Assembly: GCA_018401015.1 (NCBI GenBank)
Contig: JAGYLP010000010.1
Location: forward strand, 33,246 to 97,245
DNA length: 64,000 bases
Direction of reading: 5' to 3'
Source of the DNA: Bacteroidales bacterium
Lineage (GTDB): Bacteria > Bacteroidota > Bacteroidia > Bacteroidales > M50B96
The notes under the pieces are model-generated. The model did not search any database. It was not told the DNA's origin and was given only the letters and a program-made list of their open reading frames with translations. Below are positions 9,001 to 18,385 of this stretch, piece by piece. A program made the position numbers and the translations under genes. Positions within the stretch are counted from its first letter, which is position 1. Each line of letters starts with the position of its first letter.

Positions 9001-10284
9001 TCAGCTTTTTTTGCCTACAGTTACCACCTGCAGTTCGTCAATATCCCAATGTCGATTCGCTATTTCCATCAGTTGTCGGGAATCAATCTCGTCTATTGTC
9101 TTGATGGTTCTCTCGATATGATCAAAATCAAGGTCGTTTATCAGTAAGTTTTTAAGTTGATCCGATGCGGTAAACACTCCATCGAGGTTCCGTTGTATTC
9201 GTCCTTTCCAATAGTTCTTAACCCGAATCAACTCCGCAGTGCTAACTGCCTCGTTCTGCAGCTTCCGCAATTCCAGGAAACTTTGCTCAATGGTGTCGTT
9301 GGTAAAAGCAGTTCCTACTTCGGTACTGATACACCAATAGGTGGCGTGCTTTAAGGGTGCAAAAAAGGAGTTAATCCCATAGGTATAAGCTTTCTCTTCG
9401 CGAATATTCTTCATCAATCTACTTCCAAAATACCCCCCGTAAATCAGATTCAGTAGCTGAGCTCCGGCATAATCGGGATGATTTCGGTCGATGCTGATTT
9501 TGCCTATTCGCAAAGCTGTTTGAAGTGCCTCTTCCTTATCAAGATGAATGTTTTTAGAAGCATCAAATGTTGGAATTGTGGGTAGTTCCTGGTTTAAGTT
9601 TGACAAATTGGGAAAACCGGCTAAACCGTCCTCCAGCCATTGGTTAATCTGCGGTGGAATTTTGCCGGCCAAAACAATTGCTATAGGCTGCTGATGGTAA
9701 TTCGATTCAAAAAATTGGACCAGGTCCTTGCGTTGAATCTGATCGTAATCGGCTGCTTCGGCCTGATTACCATACGGATGATTTTTTCCAAAAAGGGCGG
9801 TTAAAAATGCTCGTTTAGCCAGGAAGCTGACCTTGTTTTGATTGATTTGAAAGTCTTGCTTTTTCTTTTCCCGGAGTGTTTCCAGTTCATCCTCCGGGAA
9901 ATGAGCATGTCGAAGCACCTCCCATAAAATATTCAGGCTTTCTTCCATGTTCCGGCTCAAACTGTATAAATTAAGCGAGGAAGAATCGTAATCGATACCG
10001 GAAAATAAATAAGAACCGAGTGAGTCAATTTTCTCAGCAAGCTCAAACGAATTGAAATGAGTTGTACCTTCGGTAATCAACTCGCTCGTAAAGCGGCTTA
10101 CCAAATTCTTAGGCTGATAGATAATCCCTCCCGGATAAATCAATTCGAGTTTTAAAACTTCTATTTGGTCGTCGGGTAGGGTGTAAACCGGTATCCCTTT
10201 CGAGGTGTTAAATCGTTGGGGAGCCGGTAAGTTGATGTGTTCTATGGTTTGAAATTCAGGTGCCAGGTGTCTATTCGTCATCAT
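9001..10284 (-). CDS. M16 (pitrilysin) family peptidase homologue, zinc motif absent
   Basis: A 427-residue M16B protein. The position where active members carry HxxEH reads SELITEGTTHF here, with no histidine pair, so it is probably the non-catalytic subunit of a two-subunit protease. The C-terminal M16 fold is present: FGKNHPYGNQ, the YGGYFGSRLMKNIREEKAYTYG-like segment (split by GG..SR and NIREEKAYTYG) and late substrate-binding strands. There is no signal peptide, so it is predicted cytoplasmic. In many Bacteroidota such an inactive copy sits next to an active M16 gene; no active partner is present within this window. It lies 72 bases after the deacylase gene, same strand, with no clear promoter between. 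Confidence 0.88.
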   Translation of the reverse strand: MMTNRHLAPEFQTIEHINLPAPQRFNTSKGIPVYTLPDDQIEVLKLELIYPGGIIYQPKNLVSRFTSELITEGTTHFNSFELAEKIDSLGSYLFSGIDYDSSSLNLYSLSRNMEESLNILWEVLRHAHFPEDELETLREKKKQDFQINQNKVSFLAKRAFLTALFGKNHPYGNQAEAADYDQIQRKDLVQFFESNYHQQPIAIVLAGKIPPQINQWLEDGLAGFPNLSNLNQELPTIPTFDASKNIHLDKEEALQTALRIGKISIDRNHPDYAGAQLLNLIYGGYFGSRLMKNIREEKAYTYGINSFFAPLKHATYWCISTEVGTAFTNDTIEQSFLELRKLQNEAVSTAELIRVKNYWKGRIQRNLDGVFTASDQLKNLLINDLDFDHIERTIKTIDEIDSRQLMEIANRHWDIDELQVVTVGKKS

Positions 10285-10356
10285 GCTATTATATCTTGAT
10301 TTAATTTCAGTTTAGTTAAAAGTTAATTCGTTGGACTATACTTGTTTTACTCCCAT

Positions 10357-11556
10357 TCATCGAAAAGGTATCGCATACCCCAAACCAAGCTCCAGGAAAT
10401 CGGCTCGTCCAAAATGAGCTTTTAATCCAAAATGAGCCAACCAGTTCGGATGAAAATAAAACCGTAAAGCAATCCGGTTAAACAGCGAGGTATCGTCGTT
10501 GTAATTTTCCACGAGATAATGACCCAACTGAAGGTTAAACATCACTTTCCCGAAAAAGATTCCATAAGAAACATGCGCTCCCAATCGCCAATAATCCGTC
10601 CATCCTTCTGTCGGAATGGCTCGATTCCTCATTAAGTCAAGTAAACTGCCGTCGAAAAAGCCATCGAATCCAAATCCCCATTGGTATTTCGCATTGATTC
10701 TTCGCTCCAGATTTATGATGGTGCTGTTCGTAAAGTATTTTCTTCCACCTGCCGGATCTATTTCTTTTATCCCGCAACCGTTAATCACACTCATTTCCCA
10801 ATAAGGATCGGATTGGATGCTTCGCTGTCTGTTGCTGCTCAGCTTAACCGGGCTTTTCCCGTAAGCAAGGGTAAGATCCCAGGTTAAAAAATTCAGGCCT
10901 AAATTCGGACGTGCCCAGGAAGCATTGGAGAAATGATGAAATGAAAGGCCGGTTCCAAGTTGTCCGTTTGGGTGAATTTGTAAGCGATACTGAAGACTGA
11001 ATCGGAGGAAAATCGTGTGGTGCGAACCGCTTGCCAGGTTGTTGTAATTCTCCTGCGGATGAAAAATTTTACTCAAATACCCATAGCCGAATCGAACCTG
11101 GTAATCGATTCCATGAACCGGGTGGTTCCAAATGGGAACTTTGATTAATCCACTCAGGCTGTGACCGTTTCCCAGAATACTCTCATTCCCGGTTTGAAGA
11201 TAAGCGTAACTTAAGCCGATTTTGGGATTTCGGTACAGTCGATGCCACCCTTTAGCATATAGCAAACGAAACCAGGAAATTTCGAGGTTTTGAGCCGGTT
11301 TTTCCGGAAGCGATTGAATCGTTTCCCGATGTGCCCACAGAAATCCCCATCCATAACCCACTTCGAATTGGTCGAAACGAATTGCTGTAACTGGTTCCCA
11401 AAGGTCAGCTCTCGGGAATTGCTTTTGACTAACTAGCGATAGCGCAGCGAGATTAAGAAGAAGGCAGAATCCGACGCAGGCAAGGGTTCTTCGCAGGGAG
11501 TTATGTTTTGTTTTAATAGGCTGATTATTAGTTGGGTAGAGCTTATTCTTTCTCAT
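10357..11556 (-). CDS. Acyloxyacyl hydrolase / PagL-like lipid A deacylase
   Basis: Outer-membrane beta-barrel of about 399 residues predicted to remove an acyl chain from lipid A. The segment GLSFHHFSNASWARPNLGLN resembles the PagL active site, in which a histidine and a serine (H-x-S-N) act. A signal peptide (residues about 24-45, AALSLVSQ) follows a basic N-terminus. The frame is open farther upstream to 11676 into ftsE, but the ATG at 11556 immediately precedes the export signal and overlaps the ftsE stop by 14 bases, implying translational coupling. The last residue pattern (LGYAIPFR) is consistent with a barrel end. It is longer than E. coli-type PagL, as is common in this phylum. Specific acyl position is unknown. 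Confidence 0.78.
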   Translation of the reverse strand: MRKNKLYPTNNQPIKTKHNSLRRTLACVGFCLLLNLAALSLVSQKQFPRADLWEPVTAIRFDQFEVGYGWGFLWAHRETIQSLPEKPAQNLEISWFRLLYAKGWHRLYRNPKIGLSYAYLQTGNESILGNGHSLSGLIKVPIWNHPVHGIDYQVRFGYGYLSKIFHPQENYNNLASGSHHTIFLRFSLQYRLQIHPNGQLGTGLSFHHFSNASWARPNLGLNFLTWDLTLAYGKSPVKLSSNRQRSIQSDPYWEMSVINGCGIKEIDPAGGRKYFTNSTIINLERRINAKYQWGFGFDGFFDGSLLDLMRNRAIPTEGWTDYWRLGAHVSYGIFFGKVMFNLQLGHYLVENYNDDTSLFNRIALRFYFHPNWLAHFGLKAHFGRADFLELGLGYAIPFR

Positions 11557-12259
11557 TTTGAAAATGCTCGAGGTCGGTTGGAGTAAAAGCAGCCACTTCG
11601 TGTACTTTTCCCTGTTCGCATTGAATGATTTTAGACGGAAATTTCTCAATGATGGGATAATCGTGAGTAGCCACAACGACGGCTTTCCCAGCTTTTCGAA
11701 TTTCCCACAATAGGCTCAAAATCGATTCGGCTGTTTCCGGATCGAGATTGCCTGTTGGCTCATCGGCCAGGACAATTTCCGGGTTGTTCAATAAAGCGCG
11801 CGCTATTACAACCCGTTGCTGTTCTCCTCCCGAAAGTTGGTGAGGCATTTTATGCGCTTTATCGGATAGTTCAACTTTCGAGAGCATTTCCATTATCCGT
11901 GCATCCATTAATTTTTTCTTTTTCCAACCGGTGGCTCGAAGCACGAACAAAAGATTTTCATAAATCGAACGGTCGCTAAGCAATTGAAAATCTTGAAAAA
12001 CGATTCCAATCTTCCTCCGGAGAAAGGGGATTTCTCTTTTCCGAATCGAATGGATGGAGTAGGAGGCAGCTTCAATTTCGCCGTCGAATTGCGACAATTC
12101 AGCATAAATTGCTTTCAGGAAGCTCGATTTACCGCTTCCCACTTTCCCAATCAAATAAACTAATTCCCCGGAATGGATACTCAGGTTGATGTCCGATAAA
12201 ATCTTTTCCCCTCCCTGGTAAAGGTGAACGTTCTTAAACTCAATTACTTTATCACTCAT
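11543..12259 (-). CDS. ftsE: Cell division ATP-binding protein FtsE
   Basis: ABC ATPase, 238 residues, that with FtsX signals to septal peptidoglycan hydrolases. Walker A is GKVGSGKSS (residues 38-46), the Q-loop lies in FQDFQLL, the ABC signature is LSGGEQQ (142-148), Walker B is [10 protein letters not shown] and the switch histidine is in ATHDYP. Overall length and the [14 protein letters not shown] segment match FtsE rather than other ABC ATPases. ftsX is not next to it; in Bacteroidota the two genes are often apart. A good promoter (TACTTTTG) lies 40 bases upstream. The deacylase start overlaps its end. Confidence 0.88.
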   Translation of the reverse strand: MSDKVIEFKNVHLYQGGEKILSDINLSIHSGELVYLIGKVGSGKSSFLKAIYAELSQFDGEIEAASYSIHSIRKREIPFLRRKIGIVFQDFQLLSDRSIYENLLFVLRATGWKKKKLMDARIMEMLSKVELSDKAHKMPHQLSGGEQQRVVIARALLNNPEIVLADEPTGNLDPETAESILSLLWEIRKAGKAVVVATHDYPIIEKFPSKIIQCEQGKVHEVAAFTPTDLEHFQNEKE

Positions 12260-12298
12260 GTTGAAGCTTTTTTCCGCGGTTTATGGTATTGATTGGCA

Positions 12299-12328
12299 CA
12301 AAAGTAACATTTATCGTACTTGCCTAAA
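12299..12328 (-). promoter_or_regulatory. Predicted promoter of ftsE
   Basis: On the minus strand a TTTA (12325-12328) is followed after 18 bases by TACTTTTG (12299-12306), a perfect -7 element. The implied transcript starts near 12293, leaving a leader of about 34 bases before the ATG at 12259. Confidence 0.5.
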
Positions 12329-12411
12329 CCCCATCATACTATAATTCCGTAATGAACAGTTCTTTGTTAACAAGAAGTTAGCGCACTTCCTGCTCACTGA
12401 GAGTTTGTTTT

Positions 12412-12419
12412 TATCTTTA
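12412..12419 (+). promoter_or_regulatory. Weak -7 element before the TPR gene
   Basis: TATCTTTA differs from TAnnTTTG only in the last base, and lies 24 bases before the ATG at 12443. No convincing -33 element is seen. It would drive the TPR protein and the downstream barrel gene. Confidence 0.3.
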
Positions 12420-12442
12420 CAACAATCATTAATGATGTGGAT

Positions 12443-15400
12443 ATGAAGTCTATTTTGCTCAAAATTAGCATAATAGCAGGTATGTTGCTGCCTGCTGTTT
12501 CGACCCTTTTTTCTCAAGAACCGATTTTAAATAACGACACTGAACGCCTCTTTTACGAAGCTTCCTCTTTCTACGAAAAAGGGATGTACGTAAATGCTCG
12601 CAAAGTGTTTGAAGAGGTCGTTGATGAACTCGATAATAATCAGTCAATTATGCTGATAGATGCCCGTTACTACGTTGCCAAATGCGCGCTCTTGATGGAC
12701 GAACGGGATGCGGAGTATATTTTGAAGCAATTCTCACTTGCTTACCCAAACGATTCGCGGGTAAATGATCTCTACTTCGAAATGGGCCGATTGCAGTTTA
12801 TGAAGAAAAAATACCCCAAATCCATCAATTGGTTCGAACTGGTCGATAAAACCGCACTTTCTTTCCAAGATCGGATGCATTATCACTTCGAACTAGGCTA
12901 CAGCTACTTCGCCAAAGAAGAATACGAACCAGCGCGAATTGCATTCTACGAAATAAAAGACTTAGCAGGCGAGTATTATGCCACCGCCAATTATTATTAC
13001 GGGCACATCGCGTATTTGACTGAAGATTATCAAACCGCTCTCAATGCTTTCGAACGCATTGCAAGTGAACCCGATTTCTCCAACATCGTCCCTTTCTACC
13101 TCATTCAAATTTATTTCATTCAAGGCGATTACGAAAAAATCAAAACCTTGGGACCCGAACTGATGGAGAAATCTTCCGAAGCACGTGCGGTAGAGATTGT
13201 TCGCCTGATTGGTGAAGCCTATTTTCACACCCGTGAATTTGAGCAAGCAATTCCTTATCTGCAAGCTTATAAAGATCACACTGAATCATACAGTCGCGAC
13301 GATATTTATCAGCTTGCCTATGCTTACTATCAGACCAAGGATTGGCAAAATGCTATCGAGAATTTTGAAAAGCTCACCCGTGGAGAAAGTGAATTAACTC
13401 AAAACGCCTATTTCCACCTGGCCGATTGCTATTTGCAAATCGACGATAAGCAAAAAGCGGGAATGGCTTTTGGTGCTGCCGCTACCATGCCTTACGATGA
13501 AGTGATTGCAGAAGAATCGCTCTTTAATCAAGCTAAATTAAGCTTCGACATGTCGTATTCTCCCTTTAATCAAACCATTCGACTGTTCGATGAGTTTTTG
13601 CGAAAGTACCCCAATAGTCTGTATCGCGATATGGCCTACGATTATTTGGTCAAAGTATTCATGGCCACTCGTAATTACGATGAGGCACTTACCTATCTTG
13701 AAAAAATCGAGGAGAAAAACGACCCAATCAAGACAGCTTATCAGCGTGCTGCTTATTTCCGTGCTGTCGAATACTTTATCGATAATGATTTTGATCGTGC
13801 CGTTTTAACTTTCGAGAAATCCTTGCGCTACGGTCACCTCAATCCTTCGCTTAAATCGCAGGCGCATTATTGGACTGCCGAAGCGCATTATCGCTTAGGA
13901 TACTATCCAAAGGCCATCGATTGGTATCAGAAATTCATGAACCTCGCATCATCGGTGAATCAACCCGAATATCCATCGGCATTCTATAACACCGCTTATG
14001 CTCATTTTCAGCTTAAAGACTACGATCAAGCCATTCTGTGGTTTCGTCGCTTCCTAAATAGGGAATCGAAAGCAGAAGTACTCAAGTCCGACGCGACCAT
14101 TCGTTTGGCCGATTGCTACTACAAAACTCGTCAGTTCGACGAGGGGATTCGGTATTATGATTTGGCCATTAAACAAGCACCGGAAAAAGCCGATTATGCT
14201 AGTTATCAAAAAGCAATTTCCTATGGTTTGTTGCGCGAATACGATAAGAAAAACTGGGTGCTGCGCCAAATGATTGAGCAACATACCAATTCCAAATACC
14301 GGGTAGATGCTTTGTTTCAGTTGGGTCGGTCGTATCAGGATTTAAACGACCTTAACCCTGCGATTGCTGCCTATCGACAGTTAGCTGAGGAGTTTCCAAA
14401 CAGCACTTATGTTACTCAAGCCTATAATCAAATTGGATTAATTTATTACAATCTGGATCAATCTGAAGAGGCCTTGGAGGTTTACAAATGGGTAGTGGAT
14501 AGTTTCCCTCAATCGCCCGACGCGATTACCGCACTGGAAAGTATTGAGCGCATTTACCTCGAGAATAACCGCGAACAGGAATATTTTGCCTGGCGCGATG
14601 GCTTGCAAGGTGTTTCAAAACTGAGCATCAATGAGAAGGACTCTATTTCCTACCTAACTGCCGAAAAATTCTATATGCGTTCGCAATTTGAACAAGCTGC
14701 TCAGGCTTTTGCCAATTACATTCGCGATTTTGCCGATGGCGCCTGGATCATCGAAGCGCACTACTACAAGGCCGATTGCCATCGTCGACTAAATCAAGAT
14801 AAGCCGGCCTTTGAATCGTATGCTTTCGTAGCTTCTCGTTCCATGAATTCTTTTACCGAAGAATCCCTGGTTCAAGCAGCCCGAATCAGTATGAAATGGG
14901 ATGATTACCCGCTGGCACTAGCCTATTATAAAAAGTTGGAGAGCATGGCCGGTAATAAAGAGTATTTGGTTGAGTCGCGCATTGCTCAAATGCAGTGTCA
15001 TTATCATTTGGAGCAGTGGGAAGAGGCAATTTTGTCGGCTAATGTGGTGCTTATATCCGACCTGGTTCCCGACAAAACAAAGAGCGAAGCCCATTTCATT
15101 CTGGGGAAATCATTTTTAGCAAACGATGATTTGTCATCTGCTATCAATGAATTCAAATACCTGGAATCCATGACTCAAAGCATTTTGGGGGCAGAGGCAC
15201 GTTATCGAATCGCAGAAATTTTATTCGCTCAGCAAAAATACGACGAATGCGAGCAGGAAATTCTCGATTTTAATCAAACCAACACCCCCCATCAATTCTG
15301 GCTAGCGAAAGCAATTGTGCTTCTTTCCGATGTTTACCTGGCCAAAAAAGATTATTTCCAGGCACGCCATACACTCGAAAGCATTATTCAGTTTTATGCT

Positions 15401-15805
15401 GTACCTACCGATGGCATTATTGAAAGTGCTCAGGAACGATTGCAGATCATCTTGCGAAAAGAAGAGGAAGAAACCCTCTTTAAACATGAATTGGATAAAG
15501 CCGCGGTCAAGGATTCAGTCAGTTTGGAGTTGGATTCAGCTTCAGATTCGAAAGAGGGAATCGATTCTAACGAGTTGATGGAAAATCCTGAAGAGGAAAC
15601 TACACCTACTGAGGGATTTGACACCCTTTCGATCGATTCTGACGCAAATAATCTGGTTATTCCGCCAACTGAGGAGGAAATAGACCAACCCGCCGAGGAA
15701 GAACTTCCGCAACCTCCTGTTGACGAGGAAACCGACGAAGCGATAGAACATTCCGGGAATGAGGACGAAACTGAGGCTAATGAGGAGGGTGCAAGCGATG
15801 AATAA
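12443..15805 (+). CDS. Large periplasmic TPR-repeat protein
   Basis: A protein of about 1120 residues built almost entirely of tetratricopeptide repeats. The frame also opens with a GTG at 12437, but the ATG two codons later begins a clean signal peptide (MKSILLKI... to STLFSQ), so I take 12443. Repeats such as ARKVFEEVV, SINWFELV, AIENFEKL, AIDWYQKFM, AIAAYRQLAEEFPNSTYV recur from about residue 40 to 1010; several resemble the BamD/YbgF type. The last hundred residues are disordered and strongly acidic (runs of E, D, P). It is followed by an outer-membrane barrel whose first possible start overlaps its stop, so the two probably work together at the outer membrane as scaffold and barrel. No enzyme domain is visible. 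Confidence 0.85.
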   Translation: MKSILLKISIIAGMLLPAVSTLFSQEPILNNDTERLFYEASSFYEKGMYVNARKVFEEVVDELDNNQSIMLIDARYYVAKCALLMDERDAEYILKQFSLAYPNDSRVNDLYFEMGRLQFMKKKYPKSINWFELVDKTALSFQDRMHYHFELGYSYFAKEEYEPARIAFYEIKDLAGEYYATANYYYGHIAYLTEDYQTALNAFERIASEPDFSNIVPFYLIQIYFIQGDYEKIKTLGPELMEKSSEARAVEIVRLIGEAYFHTREFEQAIPYLQAYKDHTESYSRDDIYQLAYAYYQTKDWQNAIENFEKLTRGESELTQNAYFHLADCYLQIDDKQKAGMAFGAAATMPYDEVIAEESLFNQAKLSFDMSYSPFNQTIRLFDEFLRKYPNSLYRDMAYDYLVKVFMATRNYDEALTYLEKIEEKNDPIKTAYQRAAYFRAVEYFIDNDFDRAVLTFEKSLRYGHLNPSLKSQAHYWTAEAHYRLGYYPKAIDWYQKFMNLASSVNQPEYPSAFYNTAYAHFQLKDYDQAILWFRRFLNRESKAEVLKSDATIRLADCYYKTRQFDEGIRYYDLAIKQAPEKADYASYQKAISYGLLREYDKKNWVLRQMIEQHTNSKYRVDALFQLGRSYQDLNDLNPAIAAYRQLAEEFPNSTYVTQAYNQIGLIYYNLDQSEEALEVYKWVVDSFPQSPDAITALESIERIYLENNREQEYFAWRDGLQGVSKLSINEKDSISYLTAEKFYMRSQFEQAAQAFANYIRDFADGAWIIEAHYYKADCHRRLNQDKPAFESYAFVASRSMNSFTEESLVQAARISMKWDDYPLALAYYKKLESMAGNKEYLVESRIAQMQCHYHLEQWEEAILSANVVLISDLVPDKTKSEAHFILGKSFLANDDLSSAINEFKYLESMTQSILGAEARYRIAEILFAQQKYDECEQEILDFNQTNTPHQFWLAKAIVLLSDVYLAKKDYFQARHTLESIIQFYAVPTDGIIESAQERLQIILRKEEEETLFKHELDKAAVKDSVSLELDSASDSKEGIDSNELMENPEEETTPTEGFDTLSIDSDANNLVIPPTEEEIDQPAEEELPQPPVDEETDEAIEHSGNEDETEANEEGASDE

Positions 15806-15866
15806 TAAAGGACGGAACAAGCAAACGATTAGGATTAGTCGTTATTTAACTCAAAATCAAATTACT

Positions 15867-17576
15867 ATGAGAATTGGATTTGCATTTAGTGTTTTCTTGC
15901 TATTGAGCTTGGGCTGGAACATTTCCTCTTTGGCTCAGGACGATATTGTGAATATTACCCGAACCTACGAACCGACTATTTCTGAGGCTCGCAAGCTTGA
16001 TTTTCGACCAACCATTCAGGATACCTTGCAGGTTCAACCCTCGTTCGACTATCGGATTGTACCTGTTCAGTTAAGGATGAGTTTCCGACCGGAACCAATT
16101 CGGGCAGCAAAGCTTATTCCCTCGCGCGAGGAATACCGATATGGCAACTTTATCCGTCTTGGCTTTGGAACGAATATTTCTCCCCTGGTCGATGTGCGGT
16201 TGTTCCATACGTATAAACGAAGCTGGAAGCTTGGGTTGGAAGCGAAACACGAATCGGCTTTCCCGAAATTCTCCCTCAACGACCAGGATTATTATCCTCA
16301 CTTTAACCGATCCGAATTGAAGTTGTCGGGAATTCGTTTCCATCACCGCAATCAAATTCGAACCGAGATTGGATTTGTAAGCGAAGGGGCGCCCTTCTAT
16401 GGATTCGATTTCGATTCAGGAATTATTCCGGCCTTCGACTCACTCAGTAATCGGCAAGTTTCCGTGTTGAATGCTGCCGCTCAATTCAAAAGCCTTAACT
16501 TATCACGTAATTATTTCAAAGTTGATTACGCTTTCGATTATTATTTCCTTTTCGATAATGCTGAAACCCGTGAGCATGGGGTGAGTTTGGGCGCTATGGC
16601 TACCAAAGGACTTCGATCCTACGATTTAAATCTTCCGCTGAAATTGGAACTTTTCCATTGGACTAACCCCGATTCAACACGCACCAACGTGAATATTCGT
16701 TTTAATCCATTTATTAGCAAAGAAAAAGATGAGTGGAAAGCTATTTTGGGGCTGAATTCGGCAACGAAGCTGGATGCCAACGATGAATGGCGCTTTTTCA
16801 TTTATCCCAATCTACAATTTGAATTTGCTTTAGCCGAGGAATACTTGCATTCTTACTTTGGTTTTACAGGGGAAATGAAAGATAATTTCTTCTTTTCAAC
16901 GTATTCCGATAATCCCTTTGTGAGCGGATCCTATTGGTTAAAGCCAACTGAAATCAGAAAAAATATCTTCGTCGGGGTGCGCGGATTAATCACCTCTCAG
17001 CTCAAGTATCATGTGAAAGCAAGCTATTTGGAATATCGCGATTTGATGCTCTATCGTGGCGAATGGAATACCATGAACACCTATCAATTCCAACCATTAT
17101 ACACGAATGCCGACCGCTTTAATGGATTGCTCGAAGTTAGCTACTCTTTCAAAAACGATCTGCAAGTGGGCTTGGTGCTGAACTACGATCAGTACTTTTC
17201 CTTTTCACAACCACAAGAGTTTCCCGGTAGTACGATTGAATCGGCCTTTTTTATTCCGAACTGGAATGGAAACTTATTTGCCCGCTACGATTACAATCAA
17301 TACCTGAGCTTTTCGACCGATTTTACCTTCCTGTCTAACCGAACTGCGCTGAACTTATCCACTTATGATCCTCTTGGGATGCCCATCCTTCCAATCTTTA
17401 TGGAAGAAAATTTAGGCGAGGTTTATCAATGGAATCTCGGAGTCGATTATAAATACAACTCCAAGGTTACTGCCTTCCTGAAGCTGGAAAATTTGCTCGG
17501 GCAGAAATACTGGATTTACGATAATTATCCTTCGCAAGGTTTTCGAGCCAGGATTGGGGTGAGCTATTTCTTTTAA
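15867..17576 (+). CDS. Outer-membrane beta-barrel protein (TonB-receptor-like barrel, no plug)
   Basis: About 569 residues with a signal peptide (MRIGFAF to SSLAQ). After a short N-terminal stretch (NITRTYEPTISEARKLDFRP) the rest is alternating beta strands ending in an aromatic VSYFF, the usual end of outer-membrane barrels. The strands resemble the C-terminal barrel of TonB-dependent receptors, but no TonB box or plug domain is seen. Start choice: ATG 15867 directly begins the signal peptide; ATG 15798 overlaps the upstream TPR stop by 8 bases and would add 23 residues, and cannot be excluded. Tight linkage to the TPR gene suggests a joint assembly or transport role. A rho-independent terminator follows at 17596. 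Confidence 0.78.
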   Translation: MRIGFAFSVFLLLSLGWNISSLAQDDIVNITRTYEPTISEARKLDFRPTIQDTLQVQPSFDYRIVPVQLRMSFRPEPIRAAKLIPSREEYRYGNFIRLGFGTNISPLVDVRLFHTYKRSWKLGLEAKHESAFPKFSLNDQDYYPHFNRSELKLSGIRFHHRNQIRTEIGFVSEGAPFYGFDFDSGIIPAFDSLSNRQVSVLNAAAQFKSLNLSRNYFKVDYAFDYYFLFDNAETREHGVSLGAMATKGLRSYDLNLPLKLELFHWTNPDSTRTNVNIRFNPFISKEKDEWKAILGLNSATKLDANDEWRFFIYPNLQFEFALAEEYLHSYFGFTGEMKDNFFFSTYSDNPFVSGSYWLKPTEIRKNIFVGVRGLITSQLKYHVKASYLEYRDLMLYRGEWNTMNTYQFQPLYTNADRFNGLLEVSYSFKNDLQVGLVLNYDQYFSFSQPQEFPGSTIESAFFIPNWNGNLFARYDYNQYLSFSTDFTFLSNRTALNLSTYDPLGMPILPIFMEENLGEVYQWNLGVDYKYNSKVTAFLKLENLLGQKYWIYDNYPSQGFRARIGVSYFF

Positions 17577-17595
17577 AATTGAAATTAGACCCTTG

Positions 17596-17634
17596 AAAAA
17601 GCGGAATTCGATTCAGTTCGGGTTTCGCTTTTTT
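17596..17634 (+). terminator. Rho-independent terminator after the TPR-barrel pair
   Basis: AAAAAGCGGAA (17596-17606) pairs with TTTCGCTTTTT (from 17623), followed by Ts, 20 bases after the barrel stop. The loop is 16 bases. Confidence 0.65.
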
Positions 17635-17692
17635 AATGGTTTGAAGTCGAATTCAGGGTCTATTCTTGATTTGTGTAAGTTTTTTATCCTCA

Positions 17693-17726
17693 TTTGAATA
17701 AAGTTGAATTAGTTTTTTACTTTTAA
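17693..17726 (+). promoter_or_regulatory. Predicted promoter of the SRPBCC gene
   Basis: TTTG (17693-17696) is followed after 22 bases by TACTTTTA (17719-17726), one base off the -7 consensus. The ATG is 52 bases further on. Confidence 0.4.
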
Positions 17727-17777
17727 AGGCCGATTTATAGTCATTCTATCGTTCTACTTCGAAATAACTTACCTGCT

Positions 17778-18323
17778 ATGAAAATTGTTAAGCTGATTCT
17801 GCTCGCTATTGGTGTGATAGTGGCATTGATATTTCTGCTGGCTGCTTTTGTCCCACGAGAAATGAGTGTAACCCGAAGCAAATTGATTGTAGTACCATAC
17901 GATATAGTGTATCAAAATTGCGTAAGTCTGGAAGCTCACAATGTGTGGTCTCCGTGGAACGAACGTGATCCTAACATTGAAATTCGTTTCGAAGGGGTCG
18001 ACGGACAGGTTGGCTCACGCTATCATTGGAAAGGCAACAAGGATGTAGGGGAGGGTTATGAAGAACTAACCGCCATTTCGGATCAGCTTATCGAGACTAA
18101 GCTTCAATTCCTAGAGCCATGGGAATCAGAAGCGACTACTTCGCTCAAATTGGAGCCAACTGCCGAGGGTATCCTGGTCCATTGGTCCTTTTATAGCGAG
18201 AGTGCTTATCCGATGAACATTATGAATCTTTTAGTAGAATCGCAATTGGCTCCCGATTTTGAATATGGTTTGAATAAGCTGCACGACTTGTGCATTCAAC
18301 AAGAAGCTGCCACCCTGGAATAA
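17778..18323 (+). CDS. SRPBCC (START-like) domain protein with N-terminal membrane anchor
   Basis: 181 residues: one hydrophobic helix (about 3-26) followed by a single SRPBCC/polyketide-cyclase fold. The strand pattern VTRSKLIVVPYDIVYQ, the HNVWSPWNERDP turn and GSRYHWKGNKDVGEGYEE are typical of this family in Bacteroidota, whose members bind hydrophobic ligands in a deep pocket. The ligand is unknown. The gene has its own predicted promoter and stands alone between a terminator and the aspartate kinase gene, 62 bases downstream, which has its own -7 element. Function cannot be taken further than ligand binding. Confidence 0.75.
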   Translation: MKIVKLILLAIGVIVALIFLLAAFVPREMSVTRSKLIVVPYDIVYQNCVSLEAHNVWSPWNERDPNIEIRFEGVDGQVGSRYHWKGNKDVGEGYEELTAISDQLIETKLQFLEPWESEATTSLKLEPTAEGILVHWSFYSESAYPMNIMNLLVESQLAPDFEYGLNKLHDLCIQQEAATLE

Positions 18324-18349
18324 AGCTTCCAAATCCTTAATATTTTCAA

Positions 18350-18357
18350 TACTTTTG
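18350..18357 (+). promoter_or_regulatory. Predicted -7 element of the aspartate kinase gene
   Basis: TACTTTTG matches TAnnTTTG perfectly and would give a leader of about 22 bases before the ATG at 18386. No clear -33 element. Confidence 0.42.
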
Positions 18358-18385
18358 ACCTTCACTCTAATGCTCAAGTCATTTT

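Noticed and set aside
11557..11676. 40-residue N-terminal extension of the deacylase into ftsE
   Set aside because: It lies fully within ftsE coding sequence and precedes the true signal peptide.
12437..12442. GTG start two codons upstream of the TPR ATG
   Set aside because: The ATG at 12443 begins the signal peptide directly and is more usual.
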